Part shown: piece after piece, positions 25,699-34,904 of the stretch | Layout of the letters: each line of letters starts with the position of its first letter | How positions within the stretch are numbered: the first letter of the stretch is position 1 | Source: Marinobacter sp. | GTDB lineage: Bacteria; Pseudomonadota; Gammaproteobacteria; Pseudomonadales; Oleiphilaceae | Direction: 5' to 3' | DNA: 64,000 bases | NCBI GenBank assembly: GCA_014359475.1 | Contig: JACIZI010000019.1 | Coordinates: 1 to 64,000 of the forward strand | Program-made: the position numbers and the translations under genes | Notes under the pieces: generated by a model | The model's input: the letters and a program-made list of their open reading frames with translations, nothing else | What the model was told of the DNA's origin: nothing | Database searches by the model: none

Positions 25699-27162
25699 TT
25701 ACTCCTGAATGTCATTTTCTTGTTCGTTGCCGATGGCCTCATCGCCCGGGTCATCGCCGGCAGAGTCCAGTTCCGCCCTTTCCATTACTGCTCGTGGCAT
25801 TTCTTTTTTGACACGAACCCCGAGCTCCACGAAGCGACTCGCCTGGGAAATCAGGTTACCACGACCGTGGGTCAGGGTGTTCATGGCGTTATCGTAGGTG
25901 CCGTGAACGGTCTGTAACTGACTGCCCATCTTCTCCATGGCTTCCACAAACACCCGCAGCTTGTCATAGATGGCCCCGGCCCGCTCGGCAATGCGCTGGG
26001 CATTGCGGCTCTGGCGTTCATAGCGCCAGATATTCTCCACCGTGCGCAGGGTGGCCAGCAGGGTGGAAGGAGTCACCACGATAATCTTGCGCTCAAAGGC
26101 TTCTGCGAACAGATTTTCGTCCTGCTGGAATGCCGCCACAAACGCCGGTTCTATTGGCATGAACATCAGCACGAAATCCGGCGAATGAAGCCCGTGCAGC
26201 TGGCTGTAGTCCTTCTCGCTCAGGGTGCGGATATGATTGCGCACGGCTTCCACGTGCTGTTTCAGAAACTCGGTGCGGGCCGGTTCGTCATCCTCCGTCA
26301 CCCACTGCTGGTAGGCCTGCAGGGATACCTTGGAATCCACCACCAGATTGCGCTTGTCCGGCAGATGCACGATCACATCCGGGCGCAGCAGCTGGTTGTC
26401 GTTATCCCGGTAGCTGCTTTGGGTTTCATACTCCATTCCCTTGCGCAGGCCGGAGCGTTCCAGCACCTGCTCCAGAATCAGCTCACCCCAGTTGCCCTGT
26501 ACTTTTTTGTCGCCCTTGAGAGCCCTGGTGAGGTTGGCCGCTTCTTCAGTGATCTGGCGATTCAGATCCTGCAGGGATTTGATTTCGCTGCGCAGGGCCT
26601 GGCGGTCTTTGGTTTCGGTAGTGTAGACATCTTCCACCCGCTTGCGGAAATCCTGCAACTGCTCCCGGAAGGGGTTCAGCAGGGTATCCAGGCTGGTGCG
26701 GGTCTGCTGGCTGAAACGTTCGCTTTTCTGTTCAAAGATCTTGTTCGCGAGATTTTCAAATTCCTGCTTCAGGGCATCACGGTTGCGCTCGAGCAAATCC
26801 AGTTTCTCACGGGTCGCGCGACGTTCTTCTTCAAGCGTGACTTCCTGCTCTCGCAGGGTCATGCGGGCCTCCTGCAGCGCACGGGTGGTTTCATCGTTAC
26901 GCGCCAGCAACTGCTGCACTTCCTGCTCCAGCTGTTCGGTGCGATGTTGGCGGCTGCTATTCTCCGCACCCAGTGCGGCCAGGCGGTTATCCAGCTCTGT
27001 GGCTTTCCGGCGCCATTCTTCCGCCTCCTGCCGACCGAGCAGGGCCTCGGTCTTCTTATGCCGGGCAACAATGGCCAGAGTGATCACCAGCACCGCCAGA
27101 ACAACCATCAACGACAAGATCAATGGCTGTTGGGCCAGCCCGGCCAGTTCACTGAACGCCAT
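25699..27162 (-). CDS. rmuC: DNA recombination protein RmuC
   Basis: 487 residues. An N-terminal membrane anchor (LILSLMVVLAVLVITLAIVA) precedes a long coiled coil (~residues 35-200) and the RmuC nuclease-like domain: NWGELILEQVLERSGLRKGMEY, LRPDVIVHLPDKRNLVVDSKVSL, FVLMFMPIEPAFVAAF and KIIVVTPSTLLATLRTVENIWR. The DVIV...VDSKVS block is the restriction-endonuclease-like core. RmuC limits inversions at short inverted repeats. It is first of two genes on the minus strand. Confidence 0.92.
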   Translation of the reverse strand: MAFSELAGLAQQPLILSLMVVLAVLVITLAIVARHKKTEALLGRQEAEEWRRKATELDNRLAALGAENSSRQHRTEQLEQEVQQLLARNDETTRALQEARMTLREQEVTLEEERRATREKLDLLERNRDALKQEFENLANKIFEQKSERFSQQTRTSLDTLLNPFREQLQDFRKRVEDVYTTETKDRQALRSEIKSLQDLNRQITEEAANLTRALKGDKKVQGNWGELILEQVLERSGLRKGMEYETQSSYRDNDNQLLRPDVIVHLPDKRNLVVDSKVSLQAYQQWVTEDDEPARTEFLKQHVEAVRNHIRTLSEKDYSQLHGLHSPDFVLMFMPIEPAFVAAFQQDENLFAEAFERKIIVVTPSTLLATLRTVENIWRYERQSRNAQRIAERAGAIYDKLRVFVEAMEKMGSQLQTVHGTYDNAMNTLTHGRGNLISQASRFVELGVRVKKEMPRAVMERAELDSAGDDPGDEAIGNEQENDIQE

Positions 27163-27350
27163 TCATTCCTCCGCTGCAGTTCCGGTAAACGCACAGTCTA
27201 CCTCAAGCAAAATGATTTTTAGTGTTCAGGAAATCAAAACTGTTTGGCAAAATGAAGATGTTTCGGAATCCTTTTATGGACGCTGGACGTAATATGCACT
27301 AATAAATAGTGGCCATGAGTGAGCCACCAGGCCAACATCAGGGTGCATAT

Positions 27351-27722
27351 ATGCTCAAGGAACTATGGAGAAAAACACTGGGACAGGATGCAGCTTCCAC
27401 CTTCGGACAGGCAGGCAGCCGCGGTGCCGATAAAAGCCGCAACGCCGCCAAAAAGAGAGGCTTCCGCATGCTCCCTCAGATGACGCACACCGGTGAATTC
27501 CACCTGCAACGGCTCACCCACCTGATTGAGGTACGCTACGGCAAGTCCTTCCCGGGGGAGGGGGACGAAGGTGTGCGCCAGATGATCCAGTACGCTGCCC
27601 GCATTCAGGACCAGGACGTGCAAAGAGAGCTGCTGCTGTTTTATCTGAACTGCTCCCCGGTCATTCAGGAATACCTGCGTTCCGAGCAGATTCTCGGCAC
27701 CGATCACCCCTTCACTCTGTGA
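27351..27722 (+). CDS. Hypothetical small protein
   Basis: About 123 residues from the ATG at 27351 (AGGGTG upstream); ATG 27315 and GTG 27309 are in-frame alternatives. Basic N-terminus (KSRNAAKKRGFRM), then a helical region FHLQRLTHLIEVRYGKSFPGE and VQRELLLFYLNCSPVIQEYL. No signal peptide or membrane segment. I recognise no family. It lies alone between rmuC (divergent) and the ATP-grasp operon. Confidence 0.6.
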   Translation: MLKELWRKTLGQDAASTFGQAGSRGADKSRNAAKKRGFRMLPQMTHTGEFHLQRLTHLIEVRYGKSFPGEGDEGVRQMIQYAARIQDQDVQRELLLFYLNCSPVIQEYLRSEQILGTDHPFTL

Positions 27723-27851
27723 TACTCCCCGTTAATCATCTGTAAACCAACGACCGGCCTCTTTACTGTATACTCCGCTGCAATTTTATGTATATGAAGT
27801 CGCCATATTTTCCGAGGCGACCCCTTGCTGATACTGGCATCGAGGCCCCGA

Positions 27852-28643
27852 ATGCTGTCTGTATTCTTATCTCTCGGACGGGTGTTACCGGTTATCGCCG
27901 TTTGTCTCTTTTTGGCAGGCTGTACAGCAGACCGGTATTTCATGGTCGAACGGCAGGACATCGACAACCTGAACAACTCTCTGCTCGAGCAGCAATATGT
28001 CCTGAAGTCTCTGGACGCGCACAACCGGCAAAGCCTGGAAACCCTGCTCCACCAGAGCGATACAAGCCGGGAGGCCATCCTTCAGGCCATTGAAGAGAAG
28101 GTGCAGCCCCCGGAATGTCCTCCCGTACCGGAGAAAACCGCCTGCGACGTCACTGCCGATGCGCCGGCCCGGGGTCGTGCCGACCGCCTGCGGGGTAAAG
28201 TGGTGGTGGGCGAGAAGGAGTATTTCCTGCTGATGGATCCCGGCCTGGTGTATGAGGCACGGGTGGACAGCGGCGCGGAAACCTCCTCCCTTGATGCCCG
28301 TAACATCACCCGCTTCGAGCGGGACGGGCAGAACTGGGTGCGGTTTGATATCCCCCACCCTTCCGGCAAGGGCATGGTCACACTTGAGCGGGAAGTGTCC
28401 CGACGGGTGCGCATCATATCCGCCAGCGCCGAAAGTGCGGAGCGGCGTGTGGTCGTGGACCTGCAATTCATGATCGGTGATCACCAGCAGGAAGCCGAGT
28501 TTACCCTCACCAACCGGGAAAACCTGTCCCACCGGGTCCTGATTGGGCGCAACGTGCTCAGGGATGTGATGTTGATTGATGTAGGCAGGGAGTTCACCAC
28601 GAATCTGCCTGAGTCCGTGCTTGAGGATGCCAGCCAGCCATGA
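27852..28643 (+). CDS. Retropepsin-like protease family lipoprotein (PF05618-type)
   Basis: 263 residues from the ATG at 27852 with GAGG upstream; a TTG at 27825 is less likely. The signal peptide ends in LFLAGC, a lipobox with the cysteine at 24. A helical stretch follows, then from ~residue 114 the family often labelled ATP-dependent zinc protease: VYEARVDSGAETSSLDA with the single aspartate D139 of a retropepsin half-site, and LIGRNVLRDVMLIDVG. The fold implies an aspartic protease active as a dimer, facing the periplasm. It overlaps the next gene by four bases (ATGA). Confidence 0.82.
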   Translation: MLSVFLSLGRVLPVIAVCLFLAGCTADRYFMVERQDIDNLNNSLLEQQYVLKSLDAHNRQSLETLLHQSDTSREAILQAIEEKVQPPECPPVPEKTACDVTADAPARGRADRLRGKVVVGEKEYFLLMDPGLVYEARVDSGAETSSLDARNITRFERDGQNWVRFDIPHPSGKGMVTLEREVSRRVRIISASAESAERRVVVDLQFMIGDHQQEAEFTLTNRENLSHRVLIGRNVLRDVMLIDVGREFTTNLPESVLEDASQP

Positions 28644-30157
28644 CATCCAGGACACGGTTGCCGTTCTATTTCGCCATTTTCGTACTGATTGTCGCCGGCC
28701 TCACACTGGCGGTCATGCGGCATATGGAGCTGGGCGTGCCCTGGTCCACCGGCGACCAGCGACCCGTATGGATGGTTGAGGCGCGGGTGGATTTCGAGGC
28801 GACCGGCGGTCCGGTACTGGCCCGGCTGACCGTGCCGGAGCAACCTCCCGGTTATCGCATTCTCTCCGAGCAGGCCGCCTCACCGGGTTACGGTTTTTCC
28901 CTGATCAGAGACGATGGAGGCAAGCGGGCCGAGTGGACCAAGCGACAGGCTGCCGGCAGCCAGACCCTGTACTTCAAGGCCCAGTTCGTGAAGGACCCGG
29001 ATGCAAAACCGGCCAAACCCCTGCGCCCACCACAAGCCCGGCAGGTCTTCTGGGAAGAACCCCAGTCCACCGCAGTCAACGAAGTGCTCCAGCAGGCCCG
29101 TGAGCGTTCCAGTACGCCTGAAAGCATGGCGAGGGAACTGATCAAACTGCTGCAACCCCGCAATCAGTTCCAGAACACAACCCTGCTGGCATCTGAGAGC
29201 AATTACCTGGAGCTACTGGTGCGCATGCTGAACCATGCCGGCATTCCCGCCCGTACCGTGGAAGGTCTGATTCTGCAGGATGCCCGCCGCCTGCAGCCTC
29301 TGCGCCCCTACCTTCAGATCTGGAACGACGAGCAGTGGCTGAGCCTGAACCCGCGTACCGCGGAACAGGGCCTGCCGGATAAAGTGTTGCTCTGGCGACA
29401 CCAGGCCGGGCCGGTACTGGACCTGGTCGGAGGCGATGATTCCCGGGTGAGCTTCTCCATGTTGCGTCAGACGATCCCTGCCCTGCAACTGGCCCAGGCA
29501 GAGGCCGCAGGCAACGGGCTGGGATTTCTCAGCCTTTACCAGCTGCCTATCGAAGAGCAAAGCATGTTCCGGATGCTGCTGATTCTGCCGCTCGGGGCAC
29601 TGATTGTCGCCTTTATGCGGATTGTGATCGGCATCCGCACCTCCGGCACCTTTATGCCAGTGCTGATCGCCGTTGCCTTTGTGCAAACCAACCTGATCCC
29701 GGGGCTGATTGCGTTTATCGTAGTGGTGTCCCTGGGGCTGCTGATGCGCAGCTACCTGTCCAGCCTCAACCTGCTGCTGGTATCCCGGATATCCGCGCTG
29801 ATCATACTGGTCATCTTCATCACTGCCGGCATCAGCATCATCGGCTACCAGTTCGGGTTCAACACGGGCATGACCGTTACTTTTTTCCCGATGGTGATCC
29901 TGGCCTGGACCATCGAGCGGATGTCCATACTCTGGGAGGAGGAAGGCGCGCGGGAAGTGGCAATCCAGGGCTCCGGCAGTCTGTTTGTCGCAGTCTGCGC
30001 CTACCTGGTGATGAGCGCCCCGCTGGCGGCCCATCTCACCTTCAATTTTCCGGAACTGCACCTCTCACTGCTGGGGGTGATCCTGCTGATGGGACAATAT
30101 ACCGGCTACAAGCTCACCGAACTGCGCCGTTTCAACCCGATGAAGGCGTATGAGTGA
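28640..30157 (+). CDS. Inactive transglutaminase fused to seven transmembrane helices
   Basis: 505 residues. After an N-terminal membrane anchor comes a periplasmic region (~30-280) with a transglutaminase-like fold (SNYLELLVRMLNHAGIPARTVEGL; LQIWNDEQWLSLNP) but no catalytic Cys at the expected place. Residues ~305-495 contain about seven hydrophobic helices (MLLILPLGALIVAFMRIVIGI; VLIAVAFVQTNLIPGLIAFI; ISALIILVIFITAGISII). This domain order is known only from operons with a retropepsin-like protein and a RimK-related ligase, as here. It may sense or pass a peptide signal across the membrane. Confidence 0.85.
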   Translation: MTSRTRLPFYFAIFVLIVAGLTLAVMRHMELGVPWSTGDQRPVWMVEARVDFEATGGPVLARLTVPEQPPGYRILSEQAASPGYGFSLIRDDGGKRAEWTKRQAAGSQTLYFKAQFVKDPDAKPAKPLRPPQARQVFWEEPQSTAVNEVLQQARERSSTPESMARELIKLLQPRNQFQNTTLLASESNYLELLVRMLNHAGIPARTVEGLILQDARRLQPLRPYLQIWNDEQWLSLNPRTAEQGLPDKVLLWRHQAGPVLDLVGGDDSRVSFSMLRQTIPALQLAQAEAAGNGLGFLSLYQLPIEEQSMFRMLLILPLGALIVAFMRIVIGIRTSGTFMPVLIAVAFVQTNLIPGLIAFIVVVSLGLLMRSYLSSLNLLLVSRISALIILVIFITAGISIIGYQFGFNTGMTVTFFPMVILAWTIERMSILWEEEGAREVAIQGSGSLFVAVCAYLVMSAPLAAHLTFNFPELHLSLLGVILLMGQYTGYKLTELRRFNPMKAYE

Positions 30158-31164
30158 TGGGCTGGATTTCTCCCGGCAGGCTGAAACGCCTGGGCATGCT
30201 TAACATGAACCGCCGCAATGTGGACTACATTGCCCGTTACAATGACCGTGCCAGTTATCCGCTGGTGGACAACAAACTGAAAACCAAGCTGGTGCTGCAG
30301 GATTATGATGTGCGCACACCCGAACTGCTGCAGGTGGTTCGCCAGCAGCATGAAATCAGCCATTTCCGGAAAAATGTGGAAGACTTTCCCGGCTTTGCCA
30401 TCAAGCCCGCCAAGGGCTCGGGCGGCAAGGGCATCACCGTCATCACCTCCCGCGACGGGGACCGCTACTGCAAGGCCTCCGGTGCGTCCGTCAACATAGC
30501 CTATCTTGAGCGGCATCTTTCCAACATCCTGGCCGGGCTTTACTCCCTGGCAGGCTCGCCGGATGCAGCCATTGTGGAAGGGCTGATTACCTCATCGCCG
30601 TCCCTGGCCGCTTATTCCTTTGAGGGGGTGCCGGATATCCGCATCGTGGTGTTCCAGGGCTATCCCGTGATGGCCATGCTACGCCTGGCGACCCACGCGT
30701 CTGACGGCAAGGCCAACCTTCATCAGGGGGCAGTAGGAATCGGTCTGGACATTGCCACCGGCTGCAGCCTCAACGCGGTCCAGTTCAACCGGCCACTGAC
30801 CCGGCACCCGGACACTGGCCTGCCTCTGGCGGACATCACCATTGAAAACTGGCAGGAGATGCTGGAGATGGCCGCCCGCTGTTACGAGGCGACCGGCCTG
30901 GGCTACATGGGCGTGGACCTGGTGGTAGACCGCAACCAGGGCCCGATGCTGCTGGAACTCAATGCCCGACCCGGCCTCGCCATCCAGATGGCCAATGGCT
31001 GCGGCCTGCTGCCCAGGCTGAAAGCCATTGAATCCCTCAAGCGCCCCCACTTCAGTCCGGAAGCACGGGTGCGCTATGTAATGGATGCCTTCCCGGTCCG
31101 ACAGGCTGCTAGGTCATCTCGCCACGGGCAATCAGCAGTTTTCGCTCATGGCTCAGACCTTTGA
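30157..31164 (+). CDS. Alpha-L-glutamate ligase-like protein (RimK-related ATP-grasp)
   Basis: About 335 residues; ATG 30157 overlaps the previous stop (TGATG), with a GTG at 30154 as alternative. The ATP-grasp fold shows in FAIKPAKGSGGKGITVI, VEGLITSSP, PDIRIVVFQGYPVMAMLRL and the metal-binding end LLELNARPGLAIQMANG. RimK relatives add glutamates to a carboxyl terminus; the acceptor here is unknown. It is the last gene of the three-gene operon. Its final 56 bases overlap the convergent BCCT transporter gene. Confidence 0.85.
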   Translation: MGWISPGRLKRLGMLNMNRRNVDYIARYNDRASYPLVDNKLKTKLVLQDYDVRTPELLQVVRQQHEISHFRKNVEDFPGFAIKPAKGSGGKGITVITSRDGDRYCKASGASVNIAYLERHLSNILAGLYSLAGSPDAAIVEGLITSSPSLAAYSFEGVPDIRIVVFQGYPVMAMLRLATHASDGKANLHQGAVGIGLDIATGCSLNAVQFNRPLTRHPDTGLPLADITIENWQEMLEMAARCYEATGLGYMGVDLVVDRNQGPMLLELNARPGLAIQMANGCGLLPRLKAIESLKRPHFSPEARVRYVMDAFPVRQAARSSRHGQSAVFAHGSDL

Positions 31165-32701
31165 GCAGGCCCCAGGTCATGACCAGCAGAATGGCCGTAA
31201 ATGGCAGGCCGGCACTGATCGCCACCGCCTGGATAGCGCCCAGGGCATCATCACCACCACCAAAGATCAAGGCGGCGGCGATGGCACCCTCCATCACTGC
31301 CCAGAACACACGCTGAGCCGTAGGTGCATCGGTTTTTCCGCCGGCCGTAATGCTGTCGATAACCAGTGAACCAGAGTCCGATGAGGTCACAAAGAATACC
31401 AGCACCAGCACAATGCCCACGAATGACAGAATCCCGGTAAACGGCAGGTTTGCCAGCATCTGGAACATGGCCAGCGATACCTCGGTAATGCCATCTTCCG
31501 CCAGTGCGCCAACACCCTGTTGAATCTGCTCCAGAGCTGTGCCACCGAAGCCACTCATCCATACTGCGGTAATTGCTGTCGGAATAATCAATACAGCAGT
31601 AACAAACTCACGCACCGTGCGTCCCCTGGAAACCCGCGCGATGAACATACCGACAAACGGTGACCAGGAGATCCACCAGGCCCAGTAGAAGACAGTCCAG
31701 CCCTGGAAAAAGGTGGTGTCTTCCCGACCGAACGGGTTACTCAGGGGCACGATATTCACCACGTACGTTGACGATGTGACCCAGAGGGTTTCCAGAATAC
31801 TCATGGTGGGCCCGGCAAAGAGTATAAAAAACAGCAACAGAGCGGCGAGGCTCATATTGATATTACTCAGAACCTTTACCCCGCCATCAAGGCCACGCAG
31901 AACCGATATCAGCGCAATGGCCGTTACCCCGACGATAATGGACATCTGGACATTGATGCCAGCACCGGTGTCGAACAGGTAATTGAGCCCGGATGCGGCT
32001 TGCTGAGCGCCGAAGCCCAACGATGTCGCCAGACCAAAGATGGTCGCCAGCACCGCCAGGATATCAATGATATGCCCGGGCCACCCCCATACGCGATCTT
32101 TAAGTAACGGGAAAAAAGCGGAGCGAATGGTCAGCGGCATATTCTTGTTGAATGCAAAGAACGCCAGCGACAGGGCAACGACCGCATAGATGGCCCACGG
32201 GTGCAGGCCCCAATGGTACATGGTAGCGCCCATGGCCAGATCACGTGCCTGCGGCGTGTTGGCCTCAACATTGAAGGGCGTACCGTACCAGTTGGTATAA
32301 TAGCCCACCGGCTCGGCCACAGCCCAGAACATCAGGCCAATGCCCATGCCGGCAGCGAACAGCATCGCAAACCAGGAAAGGGTGGTGAATTCCGGCTTTG
32401 CGTCCATGCCGCCAAGGCGAATCTTGCCCATCGGCATGAAAATCAGCGCCAGACAGACCACGACAAAAACGTTTGCACTGAGTATGAAAAACCAGTCAAA
32501 CGACGCAATGATGTCCCCCTTCATGCCGTCCAGCAATTCCTTGGACTGGGCCGGGAACATCAATGTGCCCACTACAAACAAAACCACCAGCGCTGCTGTA
32601 ATCGGAAACACCGGTGCATGAATATCCAGGCCGAACCTGGTGATATTGTCCTGGCCTGCGACATAATCCGTCTGGTATTCGTCTTTAACAACCTCGCCCA
32701 C
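31109..32701 (-). CDS. BCCT family betaine/choline/carnitine transporter
   Basis: 530 residues with about twelve membrane helices. The start is GTG at 32701 with GGAGG seven bases upstream. BCCT signatures: MLFAAGMGIGLMFWAVAEP, ATIFGLATSLGFGAQQ, VFYWAWWISWSPFVGMFIA and RVSRGRTVREF. The glycine-rich GMGIG unwinding and the tryptophan box for quaternary ammonium binding are intact. It imports an osmolyte with Na+ or H+; glycine betaine is most likely but the substrate is not fixed by sequence. Monocistronic. It complements the glucosylglycerate cluster in osmoadaptation. Confidence 0.9.
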   Translation of the reverse strand: MGEVVKDEYQTDYVAGQDNITRFGLDIHAPVFPITAALVVLFVVGTLMFPAQSKELLDGMKGDIIASFDWFFILSANVFVVVCLALIFMPMGKIRLGGMDAKPEFTTLSWFAMLFAAGMGIGLMFWAVAEPVGYYTNWYGTPFNVEANTPQARDLAMGATMYHWGLHPWAIYAVVALSLAFFAFNKNMPLTIRSAFFPLLKDRVWGWPGHIIDILAVLATIFGLATSLGFGAQQAASGLNYLFDTGAGINVQMSIIVGVTAIALISVLRGLDGGVKVLSNINMSLAALLLFFILFAGPTMSILETLWVTSSTYVVNIVPLSNPFGREDTTFFQGWTVFYWAWWISWSPFVGMFIARVSRGRTVREFVTAVLIIPTAITAVWMSGFGGTALEQIQQGVGALAEDGITEVSLAMFQMLANLPFTGILSFVGIVLVLVFFVTSSDSGSLVIDSITAGGKTDAPTAQRVFWAVMEGAIAAALIFGGGDDALGAIQAVAISAGLPFTAILLVMTWGLLKGLSHERKLLIARGEMT

Positions 32702-32875
32702 GGTGGAGCCTCCTGTTTTCAGGTGGTTCGTGATCGGTTCAGAATCATTACAAGTAGGTCATAATATTGCTTAGAGATCAACACATCAAAGCCGATTATC
32801 CCCGCCTTGCCCAATCTGAGCCCGGATCATAACCGGCCAATTGCTGATGCCATCAACTCTGCTGCGTTACCACCG

Positions 32876-34525
32876 TCAGTGCAGCTTGGTTTTCCGCAGT
32901 TCGAGAACAAACGGCGGAGCGTCAAAGCTGTCTGCCCGGGCGCATTCCCAGAACTGGTCGAACACGGAATGCTCCACCTTGCCGCCATTAACCAGCGCTC
33001 CCGGCTCCACAAAGCGATAAAGATCCATGTAGGAATGCACTGTTGTCCTGCTGACCCGGCGGATAATGTGCTCCGGACCAAGCTCTCTCGGGTGCCTTAA
33101 ACCGGCCGCCCCCAGGAGGTTGGCCAGTGCCAGCACAGTATTGCGATGAAAGTTGGCCACACGCTGACTCTTATCCTCCACATCCAGGTGGCGGCTGCGC
33201 TTCGGATCCTGGGTGGCAACCCCGCTGGGGCACCGGCCGGTATGGCAATTCAGGGCCTGAATACAGCCCAGAGCAAACATGTAACCCCGCGCCGCATTAC
33301 ACCAGTCCGCACCCAGGGCGAGAATGCGGGCGATATTGAACGCGGAAGTGATCTTGCCAGCGGCACCAATGGCGATTTCACTGCGCAGATTCGCCCCTAC
33401 CAGAGAGTTGTGGACCAGCAGCAGGGCCTCAATCAGCGGCATACCAAGCCGATTGATAAATTCCAGAGGCGCGGCACCTGTGCCCCCTTCCCCGCCATCC
33501 ACCACAATGAAGTCCGGTCTGCGACCGGTTTCCAGCATGGCCTTGACGATGGCAAACCACTCCCAGGGATGGCCGATCGCCAGCTTGAACCCTACCGGCT
33601 TGCCGTCCGCAAGTTCCCGCAGGTGATCAATGAATTCCAGCAATTCGATGGGGGTGGAAAACGCTGAATGACTGGCCGGAGAAACCACATCTTCTCCCAC
33701 CGTTACGCCCCGGGCCTCGGCGATTTCGGGGGTTACCTTGGCACCGGGCAGAATACCGCCGTGGCCGGGTTTGGCTCCCTGGCTGAGCTTTACCTCGATC
33801 ATCTTCACCTGGTCCCGGCGGGCATTCTCACGGAATTTGTCCTCATTAAAGGACCCATCCTTATTGCGACATCCGAAATACCCGGAACCAATTTCCCACA
33901 CCAGATCCCCACCGGGTTTGAGGTGATAACGGGAAATGGAGCCTTCCCCTGTGTCGTGGTAAAAGCCGCCCATACGAGCGCCCTCATTCAAAGACAGAAT
34001 GGCATTGGCGGACAGGGAGCCGAAACTCATTGCAGAGATGTTGAAGACACTCACATCGTAAGGCCGCTTGCGGGATGCCCCTACACGCACACGGAAATCC
34101 GGGTCCGGAATCTCCACCGGGCGGATCGAATGGTACATCCATTCAAAGCCTTCACTGTCCATATCCAACTGGGAGCCAAAAGGCCGCTTGTCCAGCACAT
34201 TCTTGGCCCGCTGATACACAATGGTGCGCTGCTCACGGGAGAAAGGCCGTTCTTCCGTATCCGACTCAATAAAGTATTGCCGCACCTCCGGCCCGATGGA
34301 CTCCAGGAAATACCGGAAATGGGCAAGAATCGGGTAGTTCCGGCTGACCGTATGCTTGCGCTGGATAATATCCCAGGTACCCAGCACCGCCAGCCCGCCG
34401 GCCACCGCCGCCAGCAATCCGAAAAACCATGACTGGCCCGATAACGCCAGAAACACAAAGAAAAACAAAATGCTGAGCACATAGGCACTGTATCTGAGGG
34501 GCATAGACCAGCGGGTTACGTTCAC
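32876..34525 (-). CDS. FMN-binding glutamate synthase family protein
   Basis: 549 residues. Two N-terminal hydrophobic helices (VLSILFFFVFLALSG; FFGLLAAVAGGLAVLG) suggest a membrane anchor. The rest matches the GltB central/FMN domain: ISAMSFGSLSANAILSLNEGARMGGFYHDTGEGS, GAKPGHGGILPGAKVTPEIA, VVDGGEGGTGAAPLEF and the cluster-type Cys run ALNCHTGRCPSGVATQDP. There is no glutaminase domain, so it is not a classic glutamate synthase; the real substrate is unknown. It is divergent from the tRNA-Pro gene. Confidence 0.88.
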   Translation of the reverse strand: MNVTRWSMPLRYSAYVLSILFFFVFLALSGQSWFFGLLAAVAGGLAVLGTWDIIQRKHTVSRNYPILAHFRYFLESIGPEVRQYFIESDTEERPFSREQRTIVYQRAKNVLDKRPFGSQLDMDSEGFEWMYHSIRPVEIPDPDFRVRVGASRKRPYDVSVFNISAMSFGSLSANAILSLNEGARMGGFYHDTGEGSISRYHLKPGGDLVWEIGSGYFGCRNKDGSFNEDKFRENARRDQVKMIEVKLSQGAKPGHGGILPGAKVTPEIAEARGVTVGEDVVSPASHSAFSTPIELLEFIDHLRELADGKPVGFKLAIGHPWEWFAIVKAMLETGRRPDFIVVDGGEGGTGAAPLEFINRLGMPLIEALLLVHNSLVGANLRSEIAIGAAGKITSAFNIARILALGADWCNAARGYMFALGCIQALNCHTGRCPSGVATQDPKRSRHLDVEDKSQRVANFHRNTVLALANLLGAAGLRHPRELGPEHIIRRVSRTTVHSYMDLYRFVEPGALVNGGKVEHSVFDQFWECARADSFDAPPFVLELRKTKLH

Positions 34526-34694
34526 AAGCGACTCCGATTGGGTGTATCAAGCTGTTGGTGACGCACAGAGAATGACACAGGATTGGTGCAGCATGAAATG
34601 CAGCAAAGACTGTTTATTTTTCTTTCCCGCTCATGTAGACTTCGCTTCCGCTAAGCCACTGAGATAAACCTCTTTTCTCACGGCTGGCAGTTAA

Positions 34695-34771
34695 CGGGGC
34701 GTGGCGCAGCTTGGTAGCGCACTTGCATGGGGTGCAAGGGGTCGTAGGTTCAAATCCTACCGTCCCGACCA
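34695..34771 (+). tRNA. tRNA-Pro (anticodon GGG)
   Basis: 77 bases with encoded CCA. Acceptor CGGGGCG pairs with CGTCCCG, the D-arm contains GCGCAGCTTGGTAGCGC, the anticodon stem cttgc/gcaag encloses atggggt giving anticodon GGG, and the T-arm carries GTTCAAATC. It closely resembles E. coli tRNA-Pro(GGG). The debris-rich accessory segment begins just downstream, as expected if the tRNA 3' end once served as an integration site. Confidence 0.95.
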
Positions 34772-34787
34772 GATTTATCAAACACTT

Positions 34788-34820
34788 AGCCCGGTCTCGA
34801 AAGAGCCGGGCTTTGTTGTT
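34788..34820 (+). terminator. Terminator after tRNA-Pro
   Basis: agcccgg...ccgggct stem, partly extended by tct/aga, followed by TTGTTGTTT, seventeen bases after the tRNA CCA end. Confidence 0.75.
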
Positions 34821-34837
34821 TCTGGGAAACCGCCTTT

Positions 34838-34904
34838 CTCGTCACCGTTTGGTCACCGTTTCTCAAACCCTTAAAAATCTCGTCACCACTTGGTCACCGT
34901 TTCG
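34838..34904. repeat. Two 27-bp direct repeats rich in GTCACC
   Basis: Two copies, 34838-34864 and 34878/9-34904, start 41 bases apart and agree at about 24 of 27 positions by eye. Each contains two GTCACC words separated by eight bases (gtcaccgtttggtcacc). They lie just past the tRNA terminator and reach the 3' end of a coiled-coil ORF fragment. They may be arm-type integrase sites or iterons of the element once inserted at the tRNA. Confidence 0.6.
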
